From UBA1794 sp964439955 (GTDB lineage: Bacteria; Bacteroidota; Bacteroidia; Bacteroidales; Bacteroidaceae): a stretch of DNA of 64,000 bases. The notes under the pieces were generated by a model that had not been told where the DNA came from, searched no databases, and was given only the letters and a program-made list of their open reading frames with translations. The position numbers and the translations under genes are program-made. Positions 33,125 to 42,022 of the stretch are shown here, piece after piece; the first letter of the stretch is position 1; every line of letters starts with the position of its first letter. The stretch lies in assembly GCA_964439955.1 (NCBI GenBank), contig CAYTPX010000008.1:1-64000 (forward strand), given 5' to 3'.

Positions 33125-33892
33125 ATGTTCCTTACCTTCGGAATCAAAGACTTTATCGACATCTTGGCGGTGACTTTCATCATCTATTACCTCTACAAGC
33201 TGATGAAGTCGTCCGGCTCGTTAAACATATTCATAGGCATACTCGTATTCATCGTACTGTGGGGCATCGTGACCCAAGTAGCCGGCATGAGGCTACTCGG
33301 CACTATCCTCGACCGGGTCATGAACGTGGGTGCCGTAGTCCTCATCGTGCTCTTCCAAAAAGAGATACGAAAATTCCTCTTCAGCCTCGGCGCACACCAA
33401 AGGATGCACAACCTGCTCCGTTTTTTCCGTAAGGACAGGCCAAAGAAGAAAGACCACAGCACACTACTCCCCATCGTGATGGCCTGCCTTAACATGAGCC
33501 GGCAAAAAATCGGTGCGCTCATCGTCATCGAGCGTACCGAGCAACTCGACGAGATTGCCCGCACCGGGGAGACCATAGACGCACGTATCAGCCAGCGGCT
33601 CATCGAGAACATCTTCTTCAAGAACAGCCCGCTCCACGACGGGGCCTTGCTCATCCGGAACGAACGCCTGCATGCCGCAGGGTGCATACTGCCCGTGAGC
33701 CACGACATGAATATCCCCAAGGAATTAGGCCTCCGCCACCGGTCGGCATTGGGCATATCGCAGGCATCCGATGCCTTGGCCATCATCGTAAGCGAAGAGA
33801 CGGGATATATTTCCGCCGCTTTGCGCGGGCAGTTCCACCTACGCCTGAATGCCGAAGCCCTCGAAAGCCTCCTCTACGAAGAGAAGCCTTGA
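33125..33892 (+). CDS. cdaA: Diadenylate cyclase CdaA
   Basis: A 255-residue membrane-bound DAC enzyme that makes the second messenger c-di-AMP from two ATP. Three N-terminal membrane helices (about residues 10-85) precede a coiled linker. The catalytic DisA_N domain holds SPLHDGALLIRNERLHAAGC (DGA motif) and ELGLRHRSALGISQ (RHR motif). All key motifs are present. In most bacteria it controls potassium and osmolyte transport and wall homeostasis. Its linkage to folP here recalls the folP-cdaA synteny of other Bacteroidales. Confidence 0.96.
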   Translation: MFLTFGIKDFIDILAVTFIIYYLYKLMKSSGSLNIFIGILVFIVLWGIVTQVAGMRLLGTILDRVMNVGAVVLIVLFQKEIRKFLFSLGAHQRMHNLLRFFRKDRPKKKDHSTLLPIVMACLNMSRQKIGALIVIERTEQLDEIARTGETIDARISQRLIENIFFKNSPLHDGALLIRNERLHAAGCILPVSHDMNIPKELGLRHRSALGISQASDALAIIVSEETGYISAALRGQFHLRLNAEALESLLYEEKP

Positions 33893-33999
33893 AGAGGGGC
33901 ACTACCCCCAGCAATCTTCCCGCCCCGCCCGCGCCATACGGCCCATACGCCGCCTATCAGACAACCCTCCTTCCCACCCTTTCCCAACAAGACCTACTT

Positions 34000-36900
34000 A
34001 TGCAAAAGAGAAAAGCCCTCACAATCTTGCTCCTCGCCGTCTTTTCCGCCACACAGGCCGCCACACCGGAAGGAAAGAAGCTGCACAACCTGTGCGTGGA
34101 GTACACCCCCACCCCCATCGGGACCGACGCAGAACGCCCACGCTTCAGCTGGGAAATGGGGAGCACCCCCGGCAAACGGGGGGAAAAGCAAAGCGCCTAC
34201 CAAATCGTCGTGCGCGACGAGACGGAAAAAGAAATGTGGAACACGGGAAAGGTGGAAAGCGACCTCTCGCTCCACATCCGCTATTCCGGCCAGCCATTGG
34301 CCCCCACCACGCGCTACACATGGGAACTGAGCGTATGGGACGAGGAAAAAAAGAAAACCACGGCCTCTTCCTGGTTCGAGACCGGCCTGATGGACGGCGA
34401 CAGCACCTACCGCAACTGGGACGGCGCACGCTGGATAGGCTATCCGCCCGGCGAAGAAAAAAATTTCTACACCCCCTACCTGCCCGTCTTCCGACTGCAC
34501 TTCGCCATCCAGCTGGACGAAAAATCGAAAAGCACCCGCGCGAGCATCGTCTACGGGGCTAACGACGGACGCCTGATGGACGCAAACAAGAACATCTACC
34601 ACCTCGCCAACCCCAAAGACAGCTCGTTCATCGCCATAGAACTGGACACCAGCCCGCTCGACTCCGGGGGGAAGGAAGCCCTGCTCCACATCTACCGGGC
34701 GGGATACCACCCGCAAGACCGCAGGGACACGCCCCTCAAGTCCATCCCCATACCCGGCAACATCCTCAACCGCGGCAACCGCTACTCCAAACACTCCTTC
34801 AGCCTCAGCACCGAACTGGGCACCACGCGCCTGTATGCCGGCCGGGAGGAACAAGAAATCGGGCAAGCCGGCCTGAACCCCCTGGGCCAAGGCGGCGACT
34901 TCATAGCCTTCCCCGTGGCCGGGGAAGTGGGCTTCGCCTTACGCCCCGGCCAAAAAGCCACGTTCTCCGACGTCTGGCTCGCCAACTACCGCAGCCCGGC
35001 CGGGAAGCTGCGGGACATACAGGAAAAACCGCTGGCGCTTTCCGGGGAAAGCACAGGGCTTTTCCGCGTCTTCCCGCTTGAGGGGAAAGCCGCCCCCATG
35101 CTGCGCACCGTCTTCACCACCGCCCCCGGGAAGGAAATCAAGCGCGCCCGGCTCTACATCACCGCCCGGGGCATCTACGAGCTGCGCATGAACGGGAAAA
35201 GGGTCAGTTCCGATTACTTCAACCCCGGTCTCACCCAGTATAACAAGAACCACTTATACCAGACATACGACATAACCCCCTACATACAAGCCGGGGAAAA
35301 CGCCCTCGGCGTGCAGCTTTCCGAAGGATGGTGGAGCGGGGCGGCCACTTTCACCGGCGACAACTGGAACTTCTTCGGCGACTGCCAGTCGCTACTGGCC
35401 AAGCTCGTCGTCACCTATGCCGACGGGAGCGAGCAATGTGTCGTAAGCAACCCCGAGACTTGGCAGTCCTACGACAAAAGCCCCGTCGCCTACGGCAGCT
35501 TCTTCCAAGGCGAAGTCTACGATGCCCGTCGCGAAGCCACCCTCGCCGGGTGGGACACGCCTGGATACCCTGCCTCCAGCGCCGGATGGGTGCCGGCCTC
35601 CGAGATTCCCCTCGAGGGGCACGTCAGCCTCGACGGCAACCCCGACAAGCCCAAGGTGGACGACTTTTCGCAGCTTTCCCTCACCGGGCAATACGGCCCC
35701 ACGGTACAAGCCATCGACACGCTCACCGCCCGTTCCGTGAGCGAGCCGCGCCCCGGCGTATTCGTCTATGACATGGGGCAGAACATCGCCGGAGTCCCTG
35801 AAATCACCCTACCTCCCATGCTCGAACCCGGGCAGAGGATCACGCTGCGCTACGCCGAAATCCTCTACCCGCCCCTGCCCGGATACGAAGCGGACTGCGG
35901 GATGCCCATGCTGGAGAACATACGTGCGGCCATGGCGCAAGACATCTACATAGCCCGGGGCGGGGAAGAAGCCGAGACGATTGCCCCTCGCTTCACTTTC
36001 CACGGCTACCGCTATATAGAAATCACCGGCCTCCACAAGCCCCTCCCCTTGGAATCGGTGAAAAGCATCGCGCTCAGCTCGCTCCACGAAGTGGTTTCCG
36101 GATACACCACTTCCGACGAGAGGGTAAACCGCCTGTGGGAAAACATAATCTGGTCGTCGCGCGCCAATTTCCTTTCCATCCCCACCGATTGCCCCCAGCG
36201 CAATGAACGCTTGGGGTGGGCAGGGGACATATCGGTCTTTGCCCGGACGGGGACATACCTTGCCGACATTTCCCAATTCCTGCGCCGCTACCTCCAATCC
36301 ATGCGCGACGTACAGCGGGAGGACGGGCGCTTTCCCGACATTGCCCCGCTCGGTGGCGGATTTGGAGGCCTCCTTTGGGGAAGCGCGGGCATCACCGTGC
36401 CTTGGGAGTGCTTCCAACAATACGGCGACACGGTCCTTTTGGAGGAACACTACGGGGCAATGGCGCGGTACATCGACTTCATCCTAGACAACGAGATAGA
36501 CCCATCGACCAACCTCATCGTGCAAAACCGGGCATGGGGCGACCTTTGCGATTGGTTAGGCCCGGAAGACGGGAAAAACGACAAGCCGCTCGTCTGGGAG
36601 GCTTACTTCATCTACGATTTGGACTTGATGGCCAAAATGGCCGCAGTATTGGGGAAGGAAGAAGACGCCGCCCGCTTCGGAAGACTCCGGGACGAACGGA
36701 AGGATTTCTTCTACCGGACATTCATCCAGCCCGGCACGGGCAAGACCATCCACTCCGCTTTCAACCAAGAGTTGCAAGGGAAACCCGTGGACACGCAGAC
36801 TTCGTATGCCCTCCCCTTGGCCTTTGGCATCATCGGGAAAGGGAAAAGGGAATTTGTCGAGAACTTCGTGGAAACCGTGACCCGGGAGAACCATACCGAC

Positions 36901-37542
36901 CAAGGGCGGGCCTGCCCGCCCTACTCGCTGATGACGGGATTCATCGGCACGGCATGGATTAGCGAAGCCCTTTCCAGGACGGGGCACACGGACATCGCCT
37001 ACCGGCTGCTCCTGCAAACCTCTTACCCCTCTTGGCTTTATTCCGTGGAACAAGGCGCCACGACCATCTGGGAACGGCTGGATTCCTATACGCACACCGA
37101 CGGGTTTGGCGGGAACAACCGCATGAACTCATTCAACCACTACTCCTTCGGCGCCGTCGGGGCATGGATGTACAGCCGCTCGCTGGGCATACAACGCGAC
37201 GAGGGCAGCCCGGGCTTCAAACATTTCTTCCTGAAACCCGAAGCCGACCCCACCGCACAGATAACCCATGCCGAAGGCTTCTACCATTCCCCCTACGGAA
37301 CCATCGGGAGCAGCTGGCGCATCCTGGAGGAAGGGCGCGTGGAATACCGCTTCCGCGTGCCTGCCAACACGACAGCCACCCTCTACCTGCCAGCCCGTGC
37401 GCTGGAAGACATCACCGAAGGCGGACGCCCCGTGGCGGAAAGTGCCGGGGTAGAGCCGGCCGGGACCACGACCAACGGGCTGCAAGCCCTCGAGATTCTT
37501 TCCGGGGAATACTGCTTCGTGGTGGAACGGGCGGCACATTGA
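34000..37542 (+). CDS. Secreted alpha-L-rhamnosidase, GH78
   Basis: The ATG at 34000 begins a signal peptide (ALTILLLAVFSATQA) and gives 1180 residues. Domains in order: an Ig-like N-terminal module (LCVEYTPTPIG to ETGLMDGD), a roughly 180-residue insert resembling a lectin-like sandwich, the Bac_rhamnosid_N module (KRARLYITARGIYELRMNG), the catalytic (alpha/alpha)6 barrel with DCPQRNERLGWAGD near residue 729 (acidic active-site residues) and WGDLCDWLGPEDG near 846, and a C-terminal beta domain. It releases terminal alpha-L-rhamnose from plant pectin (rhamnogalacturonan) or flavonoid glycosides in the periplasm or outside. The gene follows cdaA at 107 bases without other polysaccharide-use genes beside it. 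Confidence 0.92.
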   Translation: MQKRKALTILLLAVFSATQAATPEGKKLHNLCVEYTPTPIGTDAERPRFSWEMGSTPGKRGEKQSAYQIVVRDETEKEMWNTGKVESDLSLHIRYSGQPLAPTTRYTWELSVWDEEKKKTTASSWFETGLMDGDSTYRNWDGARWIGYPPGEEKNFYTPYLPVFRLHFAIQLDEKSKSTRASIVYGANDGRLMDANKNIYHLANPKDSSFIAIELDTSPLDSGGKEALLHIYRAGYHPQDRRDTPLKSIPIPGNILNRGNRYSKHSFSLSTELGTTRLYAGREEQEIGQAGLNPLGQGGDFIAFPVAGEVGFALRPGQKATFSDVWLANYRSPAGKLRDIQEKPLALSGESTGLFRVFPLEGKAAPMLRTVFTTAPGKEIKRARLYITARGIYELRMNGKRVSSDYFNPGLTQYNKNHLYQTYDITPYIQAGENALGVQLSEGWWSGAATFTGDNWNFFGDCQSLLAKLVVTYADGSEQCVVSNPETWQSYDKSPVAYGSFFQGEVYDARREATLAGWDTPGYPASSAGWVPASEIPLEGHVSLDGNPDKPKVDDFSQLSLTGQYGPTVQAIDTLTARSVSEPRPGVFVYDMGQNIAGVPEITLPPMLEPGQRITLRYAEILYPPLPGYEADCGMPMLENIRAAMAQDIYIARGGEEAETIAPRFTFHGYRYIEITGLHKPLPLESVKSIALSSLHEVVSGYTTSDERVNRLWENIIWSSRANFLSIPTDCPQRNERLGWAGDISVFARTGTYLADISQFLRRYLQSMRDVQREDGRFPDIAPLGGGFGGLLWGSAGITVPWECFQQYGDTVLLEEHYGAMARYIDFILDNEIDPSTNLIVQNRAWGDLCDWLGPEDGKNDKPLVWEAYFIYDLDLMAKMAAVLGKEEDAARFGRLRDERKDFFYRTFIQPGTGKTIHSAFNQELQGKPVDTQTSYALPLAFGIIGKGKREFVENFVETVTRENHTDQGRACPPYSLMTGFIGTAWISEALSRTGHTDIAYRLLLQTSYPSWLYSVEQGATTIWERLDSYTHTDGFGGNNRMNSFNHYSFGAVGAWMYSRSLGIQRDEGSPGFKHFFLKPEADPTAQITHAEGFYHSPYGTIGSSWRILEEGRVEYRFRVPANTTATLYLPARALEDITEGGRPVAESAGVEPAGTTTNGLQALEILSGEYCFVVERAAH

Positions 37543-37565
37543 CCGCTGGACTACCCGGGCAAGCC

Positions 37566-37662
37566 AAAAAAGCAACGGGACTTCTCTGCAAAAGTCCCGC
37601 CGCTTTTTCCCATTCCCGCCGTAGCCACACAGGGAAAGCACGCGGCCTTTTCCCGACGCGCC
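37566..37662. repeat. Quasi-palindromic repeat array between GH78 and the DUF4369 gene
   Basis: Units such as GCAAAAGTCCCGCCGCTTTT and GGGAAAGCACGCGGCCTTTT continue the family. CGGGACT at 37576-37582 pairs with AGTCCCG at 37593-37599 and a T-run follows at 37603, so this copy can also terminate GH78 transcription. Confidence 0.5.
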
Positions 37663-37675
37663 TACGCCCCTTTGC

Positions 37676-38500
37676 TCACTCCGCCCCCGCCGTTTGCCGG
37701 GAAGGGGTGGCCAAGGCGGGCGCAGCCGAAGCCTCCGCCCCGATTCCGTCCGACGAATCGGCCTGCTGCAAACGGAGCATTTCCTCGTTGGCCTGCAACT
37801 GTTCTTCCATGAGGCGCATGTTCGACCGGGCACGGCTGACATATTCCTTCACCTCCTCATGGTTCTGGAAAGAAAGCGGTGCCGATTCATACAACTCCTC
37901 CAAGTCGGGCGTCAGGTAGGGATAGGGGAAACTGGAGCCGCACACCATGAGGAAGACCGAAGGCCCCAGGATGTTCTGGGAATTCGCCATGATGAAGTCC
38001 TTGGTCAATTGCTGTATTTCCTGCGTCACTTGGGCCGCCTTCTTCTCCGCCTTCGCCCGGGCCTCGTCGGCCGAAGCCCCGTCGAGGATCAGCCGATTCT
38101 CGATGCGCGAAGCCTCCTGTACCTGCAAGTCCAACTCGCCCTTGCGGCGAATAAAGTCGTAGAGCTTTTCGTTCAGCACCGTACCTTTCACGTCTATGCC
38201 CATGGGGGTTATCGCGACTTCGATAGTCCCCGACTCCAGGACCATGGGCATGAAGCTCTCCCCGTCCATGAAGATGGAGACGATTTGTGCGGAATCAACC
38301 TCGCCTTCCATGGAGAAAGACCCGTGGACAATCTCGGCAGAATCTTTCGTGACCCAACGCCTGTCTTCAAAACTGCGCAAATAAATCATTTTTCCGTCCA
38401 CGATCGACACCGAGGAAGTACCTTCTATCCGGTAACCCCTGCTACAGGAAGCCAAGAAGAATAGCGGCAAGAGCAAAAAACAGCAGTAGTTTTTCTTCAT
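37676..38500 (-). CDS. DUF4369 domain lipoprotein
   Basis: The ATG at 38500 gives 274 residues beginning with a clear lipoprotein signal, CCFLLLPLFFLASC, with the lipobox Cys about residue 19. The DUF4369 beta-sandwich follows (GKMIYLRSFEDRRWVTKDSA to GTIEVAI), then a long charged helical region and a C-terminal Ala/Gln-rich tail that looks disordered. In Bacteroidetes DUF4369 often forms the N-terminus of thioredoxin-like AhpC/TlpA proteins; here no CxxC thioredoxin domain follows, so the protein is either a truncated relative or a separate lineage. Possible weak promoter CATCTTTG on the minus strand at 38522-38529. Confidence 0.82.
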   Translation of the reverse strand: MKKNYCCFLLLPLFFLASCSRGYRIEGTSSVSIVDGKMIYLRSFEDRRWVTKDSAEIVHGSFSMEGEVDSAQIVSIFMDGESFMPMVLESGTIEVAITPMGIDVKGTVLNEKLYDFIRRKGELDLQVQEASRIENRLILDGASADEARAKAEKKAAQVTQEIQQLTKDFIMANSQNILGPSVFLMVCGSSFPYPYLTPDLEELYESAPLSFQNHEEVKEYVSRARSNMRLMEEQLQANEEMLRLQQADSSDGIGAEASAAPALATPSRQTAGAE

Positions 38501-38623
38501 AAGAATACGTTTTACACTACTCAAAGATGGGAAAAACTTTGCGGGCCGCTCCTCCTTTCCTGAAAAGATTATCAATCTTTAATTTTAAGCGCGATGACTT
38601 TCGGGCAAGTGAAAGAATTGTTA

Positions 38624-38631
38624 TACCTTTG
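38624..38631 (+). promoter_or_regulatory. -7 promoter element for the S46 peptidase (TACCTTTG)
   Basis: TACCTTTG lies 52 bases before the ATG at 38683 and fits TAnnTTTG. Confidence 0.6.
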
Positions 38632-38682
38632 CATAACGAACCTTATATGAAATTATAGATGTACAACAAAACGCTTAATGCA

Positions 38683-40860
38683 ATGAATCTTAAAAAAAGG
38701 TTTCCCTCCCTTGCGCTCTTCCTACTCCTCATGGTGCCGGCACATGCCGACGAGGGTATGTGGCTGCTCCAGCTTTTAAAGGAACAGCAGTCGGTAGAGC
38801 TGATGAAGCAAAGCGGCCTGCGCCTCGAGGCCGACGAGTTATACAACCCGGACAGCGTCTCGCTGAAAGACGTGGTAGGCATCTTCGGCGGGGGATGCAC
38901 GGGCGAAATAGTTTCACCCCGCGGGCTGGTCCTGACCAACCACCACTGCGGCTTCGCCTACTTGCAGCAACTCAGCAGCGTGGAGCAGAACTACCTGGAA
39001 AACGGCTTCTGGTCGCACAAGACCGAAGAAGAAATCCCCGCCCCGGGCCTCACCTTTACTTTCGTGGAACGCATCGTGGACGTGACCGACACGGTGGCGC
39101 GCGACATCCAGCTGGGGAAAACCGACGAAACGCACTCCCTGACCCGCCTTTACTGCGACTCTTTGGGGAAGGCCCAACTCGCCCAAAGTGATTTGAAGGA
39201 TGAGCCCGGGATACGGCCCGAAGTCTTACCTTATTTCGCCGGCAACCGCTACTACATGGTCTACTATAAAGTCTACCCCGACGTGCGCCTCGTGGCCGCC
39301 CCACCCATGTCCGTCGGGAAATTCGGCGGCGAAACGGACAACTGGATGTGGCCACGACACACGGGCGACTTCTCCATGTTCCGCATCTATGCAGGCAAAA
39401 ACGGGGAACCCGCGCCGTACAGCCCCGACAACGAGCCGCTCCGCACGAAAAAGCACCTGCCCATTTCCATCCGGGGCTACGAAGAAGGCGACTACGCCAT
39501 GGTCATGGGATTTCCCGGCAGCACTTCGCGCTATCTGACTGCCGCCGAAGTGAGAAGCCGCATGGACAACGAGAACACGCCCCGCATCGCCGTGCGCGAG
39601 GCCAGGCAATACGTGCTGAAAAAATACATGGCCCAGAGCGACAGCCTGCGCCTCATGTACGTAAACAAGTACGCCGCATCGTCAAACTACTGGAAGAATT
39701 CCATCGGGATGAACGAGGCCATCGTGAAAAACCGCATCATCGAGAAAAAACAAGAACAGGAAGCCCGCTTCGCGCGCTATGCCGACAGCCTGGGCAACCG
39801 CGACTACCGCGAAATCGTGGACAAGATAGGCCAGGCGGTGCAGCAGGCCGGGGCGGCCAACTATGCCCGCACGCTCCATAACGAGACGTTCGGCTTCGGC
39901 ATCGAGTTCATGCTCCCGTCCGGGACACGCGAGGCACTGGAGGATTATCTGCAAGCCTTCCGGGAAAAAGACGAGGTGCAAATCGAAAAAAGCGCCAAGG
40001 ATTTGGAAGGAATCTACAGCTTCATCCACAACAAAGACTACAGCCACGAGATAGACCGCGCCGTGGCCGACACCCTCTTCCCCCTCTACAAGCGGCTCAA
40101 GCGGGACAGGCTTCCTTCCTTCTACGCCCGCATCGACCGGGAATACCGGGGCAACATCGGCGCTTACCTCGACGACCTGTACGGGAAATCCATCTTCGCT
40201 TCCCGCAAAAACCTGGAAACGTTCCTGCGCAAGCCCAAGCAGAAAACCATAGACGGCGACCTCGCCCTCGACTTGAGAGAAAGCCTGCTCGAGAGCATGC
40301 GCGCCCGGAGCGAGGAACTGCAGAGCACCCAATCGGCCCTCAGCCTGCTGCACAAGACCTACATACGCGGGCTCTGCGAGATGAACGGGCGCACGCGGCC
40401 GCAATACCCCGACGCCAACTTCACCCTCCGCCTCACCTATGGCAACGTGAAGCCGTACAGCCCGGCAGACGGGGTGCAGTACGAATACTACACGACCCTG
40501 CGCGGGGTGATGGAAAAGGAAAACCCTTCCAACCCGGAATTCACCGTACCCGATGAACTGAAGAGCCTCTACCAGGCAAAAGACTATGGCCGCTATGCCG
40601 ACCGCAACGGCGAAATGCCCGTCTGCTTCATATCGACCAACGACATCACGGGAGGCAATTCCGGGTCACCCGTCATCAATGCCGACGGCCAACTCATCGG
40701 CGCGGCCTTCGACGGCAACTGGGAGTCGCTTAGCGGCGACCTCCAATTCGACAATGACTTGCAGCGCTGCATCTGCGTTGATGTACGCTACATACTTTTC
40801 CTCATAGAAAAACTCGGGAAGTGTACGAACCTCATCGAGGAAATGACGATCGTCGAATAA
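38683..40860 (+). CDS. S46 family dipeptidyl-peptidase, DPP7-type
   Basis: A 725-residue secreted or periplasmic serine exopeptidase. After a signal peptide (ALFLLLMVPAHA) the catalytic His lies in LTNHHCGFAYLQQ and the Ser in GGNSGSPVINADG. The residue 18 positions after the Ser is Gly (in AAFDGNWES), the DPP7 pattern that accepts hydrophobic P1 side chains, whereas DPP11 has Arg there and prefers acidic residues. The enzyme cuts dipeptides from the N-terminus of peptides during amino-acid fermentation. An in-frame ATG at 38659 is an alternative but lengthens the signal. It is followed 19 bases later by an HhH protein. Confidence 0.93.
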   Translation: MNLKKRFPSLALFLLLMVPAHADEGMWLLQLLKEQQSVELMKQSGLRLEADELYNPDSVSLKDVVGIFGGGCTGEIVSPRGLVLTNHHCGFAYLQQLSSVEQNYLENGFWSHKTEEEIPAPGLTFTFVERIVDVTDTVARDIQLGKTDETHSLTRLYCDSLGKAQLAQSDLKDEPGIRPEVLPYFAGNRYYMVYYKVYPDVRLVAAPPMSVGKFGGETDNWMWPRHTGDFSMFRIYAGKNGEPAPYSPDNEPLRTKKHLPISIRGYEEGDYAMVMGFPGSTSRYLTAAEVRSRMDNENTPRIAVREARQYVLKKYMAQSDSLRLMYVNKYAASSNYWKNSIGMNEAIVKNRIIEKKQEQEARFARYADSLGNRDYREIVDKIGQAVQQAGAANYARTLHNETFGFGIEFMLPSGTREALEDYLQAFREKDEVQIEKSAKDLEGIYSFIHNKDYSHEIDRAVADTLFPLYKRLKRDRLPSFYARIDREYRGNIGAYLDDLYGKSIFASRKNLETFLRKPKQKTIDGDLALDLRESLLESMRARSEELQSTQSALSLLHKTYIRGLCEMNGRTRPQYPDANFTLRLTYGNVKPYSPADGVQYEYYTTLRGVMEKENPSNPEFTVPDELKSLYQAKDYGRYADRNGEMPVCFISTNDITGGNSGSPVINADGQLIGAAFDGNWESLSGDLQFDNDLQRCICVDVRYILFLIEKLGKCTNLIEEMTIVE

Positions 40861-40879
40861 AAAAGACATACCCGCCCAC

Positions 40880-41878
40880 ATGGAAAAGCCACGCTACAGC
40901 CCGCCCGACGAAGGGCGGGCCGGCCTGAAAGACCTGCTCTACATCGGGAAGAGCCAGCGCTTGGCCATCCTCCTGCTGCTCTGCGTGGTACTACCCGCCG
41001 TCCCCCTCCTGCGCCGCTGCGCGGAAAAACGGGAAGCGGCCAGCGAACAAGAAGCCGCAGCTTTCATAGACAGCCTCTACGAAAGCCGCGGCTTTCCGTT
41101 TGACCCCGTACAAACCAGCCCTTCCGACCCGCTTGGTCAAAGAAGCGCCGCAACAACCCACCCGCAACCTGCCCCCGGCGCCGTGCCCGAATCCTTCCCT
41201 TTCGACCCAAACCGCGCCGACTCCCTGACGCTGCGCCGCCTCGGCCTGCCGCCCCACGTGGTGCGCAACCTTTTGCGGTACAGGGAGAAGGGGGGAATCA
41301 TACGCACCCCCGGGAAATTTGCCTCCATCTACGGCATGGACGAAACCGACGCACGCCGGCTCGCGCCTTACCTCCAACTGGAACGCTACGCCTTGCCCCG
41401 GCGCGACACGGCCTCCCCGGCCCCGGCGTCCCAGCCCGAAGGGGAAAAAGAACCCGCCCGCTTTCCCGCGCGGGCGGCCAAATACCCCGCCGGCACCCGC
41501 ATCGGGCTGAACCAGGCCGACACGACGGAACTCAAACGCATACGCGGCATCGGGAGCTGGCGCGCACGACTCATCGTGGACTACCGCGACAAACTCGGAG
41601 GATACTACAGCGTAGGCCAACTCGGCGAGCTGCCCAACATGCCCGACTCGCTGCAAGGCAGCTTCTTCATCGACACCCCGCCCACAAAGAGCATCGACCT
41701 CAACCACGCGACCCTTGAGGAACTCCTGCGCCACCCTTACCTCAACTACCGCCAGTGCCGCGTCCTCCTCGAGCACCGCCGCAAACGCGGCAAGCTACGC
41801 ACGCTGGACCAACTGCTCCCCTACGAAGAATTCACGGAAAACGACCTGCGCCGCATCGAACCCTACGCGACTTTCTGA
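40880..41878 (+). CDS. Helix-hairpin-helix membrane-anchored protein (ComEA-like)
   Basis: A 332-residue protein with a membrane helix near residues 26-45 and three HhH modules downstream: LGLPPHVVRNLLRYREKGG, IRGIGSWRARLIVDYRDKLGG and LNHATLEELLRHPYLNYRQC. Between them is a Pro/Arg-rich linker. HhH modules of the ComEA type bind double-stranded DNA nonspecifically, and ComEA does so during transformation. Whether this protein aids DNA uptake is unknown; the pairing of membrane anchor with extracytoplasmic HhH modules is the reason for the comparison. It is probably co-transcribed with the peptidase. Confidence 0.85.
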   Translation: MEKPRYSPPDEGRAGLKDLLYIGKSQRLAILLLLCVVLPAVPLLRRCAEKREAASEQEAAAFIDSLYESRGFPFDPVQTSPSDPLGQRSAATTHPQPAPGAVPESFPFDPNRADSLTLRRLGLPPHVVRNLLRYREKGGIIRTPGKFASIYGMDETDARRLAPYLQLERYALPRRDTASPAPASQPEGEKEPARFPARAAKYPAGTRIGLNQADTTELKRIRGIGSWRARLIVDYRDKLGGYYSVGQLGELPNMPDSLQGSFFIDTPPTKSIDLNHATLEELLRHPYLNYRQCRVLLEHRRKRGKLRTLDQLLPYEEFTENDLRRIEPYATF

Positions 41879-41897
41879 GGGAAACGGCGCTGCCAAC

Positions 41898-41968
41898 CGG
41901 CAAAAGCGGCAAGGCCTTTTGCAAAAAGCACCCGCACTTTTTGCCGAAAACCCAAGTACTTTCCTGCC
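41898..41968. repeat. 22-bp-period repeat, three units
   Basis: Three successive units of 22 bases (for example GCAAAAAGCACCCGCACTTT plus TT) follow the HhH gene and end just before the next promoter element. They belong to the interspersed family. Confidence 0.65.
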
Positions 41969-41976
41969 TTTTTCAT

Positions 41977-41984
41977 TACATTTG
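41977..41984 (+). promoter_or_regulatory. -7 promoter element (TACATTTG)
   Basis: TACATTTG lies 38 bases before the ATG at 42023 and fits TAnnTTTG. Confidence 0.6.
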
Positions 41985-42022
41985 CGCTTTCTTGATATTT
42001 TTCCTTTTTAAACATCTTACGC

